From the NCBI GenBank assembly GCA_041738505.1, contig JBGSPQ010000010.1, positions 6,603 through 70,602 of the forward strand: DNA of 64,000 nt. The letters run 5' to 3'. Below, in pieces: positions 22,052 to 30,212 of the stretch; the stretch's first letter is position 1, and every line of letters starts with the position of its first letter. The position numbers and the translations under genes were made by a program. This DNA is from JBGSPQ01 sp041738505. Lineage in GTDB: Bacteria > Patescibacteriota > Gracilibacteria > UBA1369. Under the pieces are notes generated by a model. It saw only the letters and a program-made list of their open reading frames with translations, searched no databases and had not been told where the DNA came from.

Positions 22052-24562
22052 CTATTTTTGTTGTGGAACGGGAAGCTTAACTATCCTAATCGTCGCCTTC
22101 TTTTTGATGTTGGGCAGACGTGTGGTGATAGTTTCCTCTTTCAGCTTTTCATCCGGTTTTCGTTTGGATGGAATAAGCGCAATTTTCAGCACGTCATCAA
22201 GGGTGCTGGCATATTTTAGAGTGACACCGCGTAAAATCACCGCGGGAATTTCCGTAACATCCTTTTTGTTTTTCTCGGGCAGAATTATTGTTTTGATATT
22301 CGCTCTCTTGGCCGCCAGAATTTTTTCCTTTAGTCCGCCGATAGGCAGAATACGGCCTGTTAAAGTCACTTCCCCGGTCATCGCCACATCCCGCCTTACT
22401 TTCTGGTTGGTCAGAAGTGAAATCAGCGCCGTGCAAATTGTTATACCGGCCGATGGTCCGTCTTTGGGAACCGCGCCCTCCGGAACATGAATGTGAATAT
22501 CGGAAGTTTTGAAAATATCATCACTGATATTGAATTTGTGTGAATTGCTTCTGATGTAGCTCAAAGCAGCTCTCGCCGATTCCTGCATCACATCGCCCAG
22601 ATTGCCCGTCATAATCAGATTCTTGTCGCCCGGCATCCTTGTTGCTTCAATAAATAAAATATCCCCGCCGTAAGGCGTCCAGGCCAGACCTGTCGTAACT
22701 CCAACCCTGTCCTCCTCCTGGGCCTTTTCAAACTCATATTTATCCACTCCCAGATACTGCTCCACCTTTGCGCTGTCAATTTTTGGAGTTTTGACCAGTG
22801 TCTTTTCTATCAGATCCTTGGCCACTTTTCTGCAAATGGAGGCGATCTGCCTCTCCAGTTCACGCAGACCGGCTTCATTGGTGTAGCTTCGAACCAGTTT
22901 TAAAATCGCATCATCCGTAAAAATGAGCTTTCTGCTTTCCAGTCCGTTGGCGATTTTTTGTTTGGGGATAAGGTATTTTTTGGCAATCTGCAGTTTTTCC
23001 TCCTCGGTGTAGCCGGGTAGTTCAATCACCTCCATTCTGTCCAACAGCGCCGGCGGAATCGGATCAAGAAAATTGGCGGTGGTAATAAAAAAGACCTTGG
23101 AAAGGTCAAACGGCACGTCCAGATAATGGTCGGTAAAAGCATGATTCTGCTCCGGATCCAGCGCTTCCATCAGCGCCGCCGCCGGGTCCCCCTGAAAGTC
23201 CTTTCCCACCTTGTCTATTTCATCAAGCATAAACACCGGATCGTTATAACCGGCTCTTTTTAGTGATTGAATGATTCTTCCGGGCATCGCTCCAACGTAG
23301 GTTCTCCTGTGTCCGCGAATATCTGCTTCGTCACGTATGCCTCCCAGTGAGGTGTGAACAAAAGACCTTCCCAGAGCCCTTGCAATGGACTGCCCGAGAG
23401 AGGTTTTTCCAACTCCGGGGGGGCCGACAAAGCATAAAATCGTCGCGCCTCTTTTGTTATTCAGCTGGCAGACCGCCAAAAATTCCAATATGCGCTCTTT
23501 CACTTTTTCCAGTCCGTAATGGTCTTCATCCAGAATTTTGCGCGCCTTTTTAACATCCGCTTTTACCGGACAGCTTTTTTCCCATGGCATGTCGCACAGC
23601 CATTCAATATAGGTGCGCGCCACCGTGTATTCGGGTGAAATCGGAATGATTTTTTTCAAACGGTCCAATTCTTTTCTGGCGATTTTTTCCACGCTATCCG
23701 GCATTTCCGCCTTATTGATTCTCTGTTCCAAATCGCGAATATCCTCCTTATCCGTCATTCCCCCCATACCCAAAACGTCCTCCTCATCTTCCCCAAGCTC
23801 CTTTTTGATAGCCTTCAACTCCTGCCGGAGCAGATAATTGCGTTCACTTTTGTTAAGTTCCTGGGAAATATCGGTATGAATTTTTTTGCGGATTTTTGAG
23901 AGTTGGATTTCCTTGTTCAGATAATCCAGAATCAGTTTTATTCTCTTTGCGGAATCGGTCATACTCAACAGTTCCTGCTTTTTGATAATTTCCAGCGTCA
24001 ATAATGAGCAGGCCAAATCAAGAATGTCATCAAAATTATGTATTTTACTTAGTCCCGTGATTACTTCCGGAGGAAGATTTTTGCCCTCCAACGCCAGACG
24101 TGCGATCAAATCCTTGATTTCCTGGGCGCCCGCTTCCAAATCGACATTCGCATCTTCGCTCTTTTCAATGGGTTTGATGTTTGCCTGCAAAAATGGTTTT
24201 TCCTGAGTGAACTGTCTCACCTTGAAACGGCTGATTCCCTCCACCAGAACCATCGCGTCGTTGCCGGTGCCGCTCTTAATAACCTGTAATACGGAAACAC
24301 TGGTACCGACATCAAAAAGATTTTCAACCGGCGGAACCGGTTTTGACGAGCTTTTTTGCGTTATCAGCCCAATAAGTTCACCGTCCTGCGAAGCCTTGTT
24401 AATGGCATCAATCAGTTTTTCGTTCTTTACATATACGGTGATAATCATGGACGGAAAAACGACCAGATCACGCAGAGGAATGATCAGAATATTTAAAGGC
24501 AGTTTATAATCTTTTTCCGCAGGGACATCCTGTTCGGTATTCTGTGCGAATTCGTCTTCCAT
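22052..24562 (-). CDS. lon: ATP-dependent protease Lon
   Basis: 836 residues, full length. N-terminal substrate-binding domain starting LPLNILIIPLRDLVVFPSMI, coiled coil, AAA+ module with Walker A GPPGVGKTSLGQS and Walker B VFMLDEIDK, then the protease domain with catalytic Ser in PKDGPSAGITI and Lys in GGLKEKILAAKRA. It degrades misfolded and regulatory proteins in the cytoplasm. The C-terminal tail of about 40 residues is basic and unusually long. A minus-strand TATAAT at 24587-24592 probably belongs to its promoter. Confidence 0.97.
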   Translation of the reverse strand: MEDEFAQNTEQDVPAEKDYKLPLNILIIPLRDLVVFPSMIITVYVKNEKLIDAINKASQDGELIGLITQKSSSKPVPPVENLFDVGTSVSVLQVIKSGTGNDAMVLVEGISRFKVRQFTQEKPFLQANIKPIEKSEDANVDLEAGAQEIKDLIARLALEGKNLPPEVITGLSKIHNFDDILDLACSLLTLEIIKKQELLSMTDSAKRIKLILDYLNKEIQLSKIRKKIHTDISQELNKSERNYLLRQELKAIKKELGEDEEDVLGMGGMTDKEDIRDLEQRINKAEMPDSVEKIARKELDRLKKIIPISPEYTVARTYIEWLCDMPWEKSCPVKADVKKARKILDEDHYGLEKVKERILEFLAVCQLNNKRGATILCFVGPPGVGKTSLGQSIARALGRSFVHTSLGGIRDEADIRGHRRTYVGAMPGRIIQSLKRAGYNDPVFMLDEIDKVGKDFQGDPAAALMEALDPEQNHAFTDHYLDVPFDLSKVFFITTANFLDPIPPALLDRMEVIELPGYTEEEKLQIAKKYLIPKQKIANGLESRKLIFTDDAILKLVRSYTNEAGLRELERQIASICRKVAKDLIEKTLVKTPKIDSAKVEQYLGVDKYEFEKAQEEDRVGVTTGLAWTPYGGDILFIEATRMPGDKNLIMTGNLGDVMQESARAALSYIRSNSHKFNISDDIFKTSDIHIHVPEGAVPKDGPSAGITICTALISLLTNQKVRRDVAMTGEVTLTGRILPIGGLKEKILAAKRANIKTIILPEKNKKDVTEIPAVILRGVTLKYASTLDDVLKIALIPSKRKPDEKLKEETITTRLPNIKKKATIRIVKLPVPQQK

Positions 24563-24714
24563 TCAAATTTATTAAGATTTCCCAGAATTATAGCACAAAT
24601 AACGGGCAAGGTCTAGATTATGGGTTACATTAAATGTAAAGGCTCGTACTCCTAAAGCAGAAAATAAATAGATAATATGTCTATAAAATATGGCTTAAAT
24701 AAGACCTTTGTCAA

Positions 24715-24743
24715 TTGAGGAACCCGGATATTTTTGCTATAAT
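24715..24743 (+). promoter_or_regulatory. Promoter for the cupredoxin gene
   Basis: TTGAGG (24715-24720), 17 nt, TATAAT (24738-24743). Start near 24750, 30 nt before the ATG at 24780. Confidence 0.75.
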
Positions 24744-24779
24744 AATCTGATTTAAAATAAAAATTAAAACCCAAAAAAT

Positions 24780-25703
24780 ATGAACCCATTATCATTTCTA
24801 AAAAGAAACAAGGATACCGCTCAGACCCCCGTCAATAAACGGGCGGAAGATGCGGACTACGATGACGATTCGGAAATAAACATTGGCACCAAGGTAAAAA
24901 TCGTTGCCGCCATGCTGGTGGTGGCGGTGGCAACTTATGTGGCGCTTTGGGTGCAGGAACCCGCCGATATTAAGATTGATGTTCTCAGCGGAACTACAAT
25001 CGCCGAAGAAACCGCATTGGACAACGAACCGGCAGTTAGTGAAACAACCATGGTTGCCGCCGCGGACACGGATTTTCCCGTGCTGGCGGAGGTCTCCATT
25101 ACCGATTTTACGTTTACCCCCGCCAACATGACGGTTAAAAAGGGAACAACCGTTGTCTGGACCAACATGGATCCCGTGGATCACACGGTTACGGCGGATA
25201 CTTTTAGCAGTTCCACGCTTGAATCCGGAGATTCATACACTTACACGTTTGATACGGCCGGAGAATATCCTTACAGCTGTGCTTTCCATCCCCAGATGAC
25301 CGGTAAAATCATCGTCACGGATGAAGTGGCGGAAACGGATGAGGCGCCGGATACCACAAGTACCGAAACCGAGCCCCCCCGCGACCTTGAAGACCTCTAT
25401 CCCGCACTTTCAACGGCGGGTGACCTTGATGAGGAAACAGCCGTCGGAACCGATTTACTGTCGGTCACTACTGACACGGCTGCCTTGAACGATCTTGATG
25501 AACCGCCTTCGGATGAACCGCTGATGGTCACTTTTGACGCGGAGGAACTTATTGCTTCGGGAGAAGTACGGGAGGATGCCACCGCAGCCATTCAGGAAAG
25601 CGACAAGCTGGCCAAATCCGGCCCCGAAGACGTGCTGTATGTGTTTGCCTTTGCCGCCATTCTCTACTTTAACAGGCGCAAAATCTCCGGAGTCTTAAGC
25701 TAA
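24780..25703 (+). CDS. Surface cupredoxin with sortase-like sorting signal
   Basis: 307 residues. An N-terminal membrane segment (about residues 40-58) is followed by a plastocyanin/azurin-like domain (residues about 98-182). The type 1 copper ligands are all visible: His in DHTVTAD, then Cys, His and Met in SCAFHPQM. An acidic Thr-rich spacer of about 90 residues follows. The C-terminus is LAKSGPED, a hydrophobic helix and FNRRK, the tripartite form of a sortase signal with LAKSG in place of LPxTG. A sortase gene lies 8 kb downstream. It probably carries electrons or copper at the cell surface. It has its own promoter and terminator. Confidence 0.85.
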   Translation: MNPLSFLKRNKDTAQTPVNKRAEDADYDDDSEINIGTKVKIVAAMLVVAVATYVALWVQEPADIKIDVLSGTTIAEETALDNEPAVSETTMVAAADTDFPVLAEVSITDFTFTPANMTVKKGTTVVWTNMDPVDHTVTADTFSSSTLESGDSYTYTFDTAGEYPYSCAFHPQMTGKIIVTDEVAETDEAPDTTSTETEPPRDLEDLYPALSTAGDLDEETAVGTDLLSVTTDTAALNDLDEPPSDEPLMVTFDAEELIASGEVREDATAAIQESDKLAKSGPEDVLYVFAFAAILYFNRRKISGVLS

Positions 25704-25730
25704 AGGCAAATCTTGTTAAAAAGTTTGCGG

Positions 25731-25760
25731 GAGGGTACACTTGAATGCGTACCCTCTTTT
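25731..25760 (+). terminator. Intrinsic terminator after the cupredoxin gene
   Basis: GAGGGTAC (25731-25738) and GTACCCTC (25749-25756) form a perfect 8-bp stem followed by TTTT. The GGAGGG in its left arm mimics a ribosome site for a TTG at 25741, but that TTG lies in the loop, so cdaA is started at 25768 instead. Confidence 0.75.
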
Positions 25761-25767
25761 GATAAAA

Positions 25768-26619
25768 ATGGATTTGATAAGCCAAATGATGGCAACGGTC
25801 ATTCTATTCATAGGAGACCAGACCCGCACTTTCTGGGACAACCTGGCGTTGCTAAATTTTTCCTGGCCTCAGATTGCGTTGGACATTCTGGCGGTCGCGG
25901 TGATTTTTTATTTCATTTTTTCTCTCATCAGGGGATCAAGGGCGGTGCATGTTTTGATCGGGCTGGCCATCATTCTGGGATTGTACTTTTTAAGCAAGGC
26001 TCTTCAGCTTGTGGCTTTGGGGTGGCTTTTGGATAAATTCATGACCATCGTGCTGGTGGCGATACCGATTATTTTTCAGAAGGAATTGCGCATGGGTCTG
26101 GAAAGGCTTGGGCATACCAAATTGTTTGTTTCACAAAAAGCCCGGGAAATAGACCGGATGATTTTGCATATAGTAAATGCCGCCGAAGAAATGGGTAAAA
26201 ACAAGATCGGGGCGCTGATAGTTGTGCAAAAAACGGTGCCGTTAAAAGAATATATTGATACGGGAGTCTTACTTGACGCTGCCGTTTCCACCGAACTGCT
26301 TTTAAGCATTTTCCAGCCGAAAGGCGCTTTGCATGACGGGGCGGTTATCATCGCCAGCGAGTCAATCCTGGCGGCCTCATGTATTCTGCCGCATTCCTTT
26401 GAGACCACCGATTCGGGTATGGGGACGCGCCACAAAGCCGCCCTTGGGCTTTCCGAAAACACAGATGCGGTTGTGGTTGTTGTGTCGGAGGAAAAAGGCA
26501 CGATTTCATTTGCCGAGGAAGGCCGGATGGAAAGATCTCTGACCCCCCCGCGGCTTCATCAATTGCTAACCCGATCGCTCGGCGTCGGAGACAAAAAAAA
26601 GTTTAACCGTAAAAAATGA
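25768..26619 (+). CDS. cdaA: Diadenylate cyclase CdaA
   Basis: 283 residues from the ATG at 25768. It makes the second messenger c-di-AMP from two ATP at the membrane. Three membrane helices occupy the first 90 residues, then a DisA_N domain with the catalytic DGA motif in GALHDGAVII (about residue 192) and GTRHKAALGLSENTDA, where the usual RHR reads RHK. It is coupled to cdaR by an ATGA overlap. The glmM gene that often follows is absent; aroD follows instead. Confidence 0.95.
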   Translation: MDLISQMMATVILFIGDQTRTFWDNLALLNFSWPQIALDILAVAVIFYFIFSLIRGSRAVHVLIGLAIILGLYFLSKALQLVALGWLLDKFMTIVLVAIPIIFQKELRMGLERLGHTKLFVSQKAREIDRMILHIVNAAEEMGKNKIGALIVVQKTVPLKEYIDTGVLLDAAVSTELLLSIFQPKGALHDGAVIIASESILAASCILPHSFETTDSGMGTRHKAALGLSENTDAVVVVVSEEKGTISFAEEGRMERSLTPPRLHQLLTRSLGVGDKKKFNRKK

Positions 26620-27560
26620 TTAAACCTTTCCATCAGATTCATCTTAAACTGCTCGCCCTGCTGGCGGCTGTGACGCTGTGGTTTGTGGTAATTACGGTAG
26701 AGAACACCGTCTATAAATTTCCCGAAAAGGTTGAGCTTAAAACACTTAATTTGAGCAAAAACGTGAGTCTGGAAAGCGCTCTTCCGGCGGTTGATGTGTA
26801 TCTGCGCGTGGATAAAGAGGACATGAAAAAAATCACTAAAAACGAATTGGACATATATTTGGATTTGGCCGAATTTGAAGCGGGGGAGCGGACCGTACCG
26901 GTTGTTGCTTTATCCAAAAGCCCTCTTGCCCAGGTATTAAAAACCGAACCGGCAGAAGTAAGGATTAAGATTTCACCCGTTATTGAAAAGGAGGTGGAGG
27001 TGAAAATTGTGGTTGAAGGAAAGCCCCGGGACGGATACAAGGTGGAGAAAACGGAAATCCTTTCCGAAAAAGTTACGGTTTCGGGGGCGCAAAACGTGAT
27101 TGATATGTTGGAATTTATTGAAGGAAAGATAATTCTGGACGGCTCTCAGACGGAAAATCTTAAACAAAGCATACAGCTCTCCGTTCCCGGAAACGCACAG
27201 GTTTCGCAGCAGCTGCTTACATTTAATCCGGCCGAAATCGTTGTGGAGGTGACTATTGTTTCGGAGCTGGAGGAGAAAGAGGTCACGGTTACGCCGCACT
27301 TTTTTTCCGAAAATGACAGGAATACATATGAGTCCAAAATTGAAATGACACCATTGACGGTTAAAGTATCGGCCGGCAAAGAGATTTTGGAAAACCTGAG
27401 TTCCCTTGAAACCAATCCGCTGGAAATCAGCGCTTTGATTAGAAACGGTTCCATTGAAACCGGATTGTCTCTGCCGGAGGGTGTGACTCTGGCTGATCCT
27501 TCGCAGAAAATAACCGTGAAATTCACCGGGGCGGTTCTTGGTGACGGTCCGACTATATAA
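26616..27560 (+). CDS. cdaR: CdaA regulatory protein CdaR (YbbR domains)
   Basis: 314 residues. An N-terminal membrane helix (LLALLAAVTLWFVVITVEN, about residues 12-30) precedes three or so YbbR repeats of about 80 residues, recognisable by the recurring pattern of pV.V.v.G followed by a conserved turn and Ala-Glu-Val strand (for example TEPAEVRIKISPV and FNPAEIVVEVTIV). In other bacteria CdaR binds CdaA and tunes c-di-AMP synthesis from outside the membrane. The ATGA overlap with cdaA supports translational coupling. Confidence 0.92.
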   Translation: MIKPFHQIHLKLLALLAAVTLWFVVITVENTVYKFPEKVELKTLNLSKNVSLESALPAVDVYLRVDKEDMKKITKNELDIYLDLAEFEAGERTVPVVALSKSPLAQVLKTEPAEVRIKISPVIEKEVEVKIVVEGKPRDGYKVEKTEILSEKVTVSGAQNVIDMLEFIEGKIILDGSQTENLKQSIQLSVPGNAQVSQQLLTFNPAEIVVEVTIVSELEEKEVTVTPHFFSENDRNTYESKIEMTPLTVKVSAGKEILENLSSLETNPLEISALIRNGSIETGLSLPEGVTLADPSQKITVKFTGAVLGDGPTI

Positions 27561-27569
27561 ATATTTTTG

Positions 27570-28376
27570 ATGAGCATGATTTGCGTGCCGGTCAGGGCAA
27601 AGACGTTAAATGAACTTACGAAACAGGTTAAAGAGGCTTCAAAAAAGGCCGACGTTGTTGAGGTTTGGATGGACTGGCTTCCGTTGGAAATCGGCGCGCA
27701 TCAAGTTAGAAAAATAACGGCGAAACCGCTGATCGCGGTGTGCAAGGGCAAGCGGGAAAATGGTTCATGGAGGGGAGGCGAGGCGAAAAGAATAGAGCGG
27801 TTGATGGAGTGCGCGGCCGCCGGCATTGATTACGTGGACGTTGATTTGCGCACGCGCCCCGATTTAATAGCGCGCCTCGCAAAAACAACGGGCGGCCGCG
27901 CCCCTCACAAACACAATCCACGCCATAGCGCCGCCCTACGTGAAAGCGCCGCCGCGCACAATCATAGCGCCGCCCTACGTGATAACGCCGCCCCGCACAA
28001 AAACGCCGCCCGCCGCACCAAACTGATTGTGTCTTATCACGATTTTAAAAAAACGCCGTCGTTAAAAACTCTAAAAAGCCTTTACTACCGGGCCGTCACC
28101 GCCGGAGCGGACGTTGTTAAGATTTCTGTTTTTGCCAATGCATTTGAAGACAACTTAAGGTTGTTGGGGCTGGGCGCCGCCGTTGGCGCGGGCAAACGGC
28201 GCCGGCCGCTGATAATAACGTCCATGGGTGAAAAAGGGCGTATTGGCAGGATAGCGGCGCCCCTTTTCGGCTCAATCATAGTCTTTGCGGCTTCGGACAA
28301 AAAAAACCTGACCGCTCCCGGACAATTAACTCTGGAACAATATAAAAAGATTGCGTCGGTAATTAATACCGATTAA
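27570..28376 (+). CDS. aroD: Type I 3-dehydroquinate dehydratase with repeat insertion
   Basis: 268 residues from the ATG at 27570; an ATG two codons later is also possible. Shikimate-pathway enzyme that acts through a Schiff base. The TIM-barrel signatures are present: VVEVWMDWL near residue 30, catalytic His in SYHDFKK, Schiff-base Lys in ADVVKISVFA, and SMGEKGRIGRIAAPLFGS. Between the GIDYVDVDLRT strand and LIVSYHDF sits an insertion of about 45 residues, rich in His, Ala, Arg and Asn, encoded by a 39-nt tandem repeat. No other aro gene is in the window. It follows cdaR by 9 nt and may share its transcript. Confidence 0.88.
   Translation: MSMICVPVRAKTLNELTKQVKEASKKADVVEVWMDWLPLEIGAHQVRKITAKPLIAVCKGKRENGSWRGGEAKRIERLMECAAAGIDYVDVDLRTRPDLIARLAKTTGGRAPHKHNPRHSAALRESAAAHNHSAALRDNAAPHKNAARRTKLIVSYHDFKKTPSLKTLKSLYYRAVTAGADVVKISVFANAFEDNLRLLGLGAAVGAGKRRRPLIITSMGEKGRIGRIAAPLFGSIIVFAASDKKNLTAPGQLTLEQYKKIASVINTD
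27924..28001 (+). repeat. 39-nt tandem repeat inside aroD
   Basis: Two units begin with CATAGCGCCGCCCTACGTGA at 27924 and 27963 and differ at a few positions. A partial third unit follows. The unit length is a multiple of three, so the frame is kept. Confidence 0.85.
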
Positions 28377-28403
28377 GCTCTGTTTTTGCATTAATCAAAC
28401 ACA

Positions 28404-29492
28404 ATGAAAATAGGAATCGTGGGACTTCCCAACGTCGGAAAATCAACTCTCTTTAACGCCATGACCCGCAGTCGCGGGGCCAAAGCGGAAAACTTTCCTT
28501 TCTGCACCATAGACCCCAACGTGGGAGTGGTGGAGGTGCCGGACGAACGGCTTCTGCCTTTAAAGGAAACGGTAAAAACCGACGTTATCATACCGGCGAT
28601 AGTGGAATTTGTGGACATTGCCGGACTTGTAAAAGGAGCAAGCGAGGGCGAGGGGCTGGGCAACCAGTTTCTTTCTCACATCAGGGAATGCGACGCCGTG
28701 GCGCAGGTTATCCGGGTATTTGAAGACAAAAACGTAACCCACGTTCACGAAACGATTGACGCCGGACGGGACAAGGAAATAATTGAAACCGAACTGATGC
28801 TGGCCGATATGCAGACACTGCAAAAAAGGCTGGCCAGGGCGCGAAGCGACGCAAAATCGGGACAAAAGGACAAAATGGCCTATGCCACACTTCTGGAAAA
28901 AGTGGAAAAAATCCTTGGAGGAGGGCAAAAAATAATTGATGCCGGCCTCACCGGCGAAGAACTGGAGGAATTACACGATCTGCATTTCATCACCGCAAAA
29001 CCCATTCTCTATATCGCCAATGTACACGAAGATGAAATCGGACTGCTGGACATAAAAAGCCTTTCGGAAAAAATAGGCGTCGGCGAACATGAAAGACTCG
29101 TACCCATCTCCGCCAAAATAGAGGAGGAACTGGGAAGCATTCCCGAAGAGGAGGCCGCGGTCTTTCTGAAGGAACTGGGTCTCGGGGAGACGGGATTAAA
29201 TGCCCTCATCCGCGCCGCCTATGAAACACTTGGTTTGATTACTTATTTCACAGCCGGACCCATGGAAGTGCGCGCCTGGACAATCACCAAAGGCGATAAA
29301 GGCCCCCGCGCCGCCGGCAAAATCCACACCGATTTTGAAAAGGGTTACATCCGCGCCGAAGTGGTTTTCTGGAAAGATCTGGTTGACTGCGGAGGAGAGG
29401 CGCCGGCTCGTGAAAAAGGTCTTATCCGCACCGAAGGAAAGGAGTATGTTGTAAAAGACGGTGACGTGATGCATTTTTTCTTTTCAAAATAG
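28404..29492 (+). CDS. ychF: Ribosome-associated GTPase/ATPase YchF
   Basis: 362 residues, full length. OBG-family nucleotide-binding protein. G1 loop GLPNVGKSTLFNAM near the N-terminus, G3 in VEFVDIAGLVKGASEGEGLG, altered G4 (NVHEDE in place of NKxD, as is usual for YchF, which prefers ATP), coiled-coil insertion around residues 125-200, and a C-terminal TGS domain ending VKDGDVMHFFFSK. It binds ribosomes and is linked to translation and stress. The stop is immediately followed by the ATG of the HisA-like gene. Confidence 0.96.
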   Translation: MKIGIVGLPNVGKSTLFNAMTRSRGAKAENFPFCTIDPNVGVVEVPDERLLPLKETVKTDVIIPAIVEFVDIAGLVKGASEGEGLGNQFLSHIRECDAVAQVIRVFEDKNVTHVHETIDAGRDKEIIETELMLADMQTLQKRLARARSDAKSGQKDKMAYATLLEKVEKILGGGQKIIDAGLTGEELEELHDLHFITAKPILYIANVHEDEIGLLDIKSLSEKIGVGEHERLVPISAKIEEELGSIPEEEAAVFLKELGLGETGLNALIRAAYETLGLITYFTAGPMEVRAWTITKGDKGPRAAGKIHTDFEKGYIRAEVVFWKDLVDCGGEAPAREKGLIRTEGKEYVVKDGDVMHFFFSK

Positions 29493-30212
29493 ATGGAAAT
29501 CATTCCGGTGATTTATATTCTGGACGGGCAATGCACGGCGCTTTATAAGGGCGATTACGGTCAGAAAAAAACTTATCGCGGAAGCCCGCTGGAATGGGCG
29601 GAAAAATTTATCAACGATGGCGCGGAAAAAATCTATCTTGCCGATTTAAATGCCAGAAAAAACGGCGGGTTTGAGCAGAAAGAATTATTTGCGGAGCTGT
29701 TAAAAAAAATAAGTGTCCCTGTTTTGGTGGAGGCTTCCTTTCCGGATTTGGCATCTATCGGAGAGGTTCTTGAGATGGGCGCGGAGCAAATTGTTTTACG
29801 TTCACCCGGTATTGAATTTGCCGGAAAAGCGATTGAAACATTCGGTGCGCAAAAAATCGTTGTACAGATTTTTTCCAAACGTGATGAATTGATAGAAAAC
29901 AGGGAGAAAAAGAACGCCGACGATTTTACGGACGTGGTGGATTATGCCGAAAAACTTATTCCTATGGGGGTGAAATATGTGATTTACAAAGACCGGCGCA
30001 GCGAAGGAATTCTCACTCATCCAAATTATGATGAAATAGACAGGTTGTTTCTGACCTGCGGAAAAGACCTGAAAATCTACTCTTCGGGGGGGATTTCCGA
30101 AATCCCTCATCTTAAACTGCTGGAAAAAACAGGAGCGCATGGGGCGCTCATCGGGAAAGCCTTTTATGAAAGAACCATTGGCGTAGGGGAAGCCATGGAG
30201 GCAGTGGAATAA
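29493..30212 (+). CDS. HisA-like TIM-barrel protein with altered active site
   Basis: 239 residues. The overall pattern is that of HisA: start MEIIPVIYILDGQC, GDYGQKKTYRGSPLEWAEKF, ADLNARKNGG, and a second phosphate site SSGGISEIPHLKLL with GALIGKAFYE. However, the catalytic Asp that normally follows VI in the first strand is Tyr (VIYILDG), and the second half has YKDRRSEG in place of TDxxxDG. No other histidine gene is present in the window. It starts directly at the ychF stop. It may be a HisA paralogue with another role; true phosphoribosyl-isomerase activity is doubtful. Confidence 0.75.
   Translation: MEIIPVIYILDGQCTALYKGDYGQKKTYRGSPLEWAEKFINDGAEKIYLADLNARKNGGFEQKELFAELLKKISVPVLVEASFPDLASIGEVLEMGAEQIVLRSPGIEFAGKAIETFGAQKIVVQIFSKRDELIENREKKNADDFTDVVDYAEKLIPMGVKYVIYKDRRSEGILTHPNYDEIDRLFLTCGKDLKIYSSGGISEIPHLKLLEKTGAHGALIGKAFYERTIGVGEAMEAVE

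Noticed and set aside
25741..25767. TTG start for cdaA with GGAGGG before it
   Set aside because: The TTG is in the loop of a perfect terminator hairpin; the ATG at 25768 is better placed before the first membrane helix.
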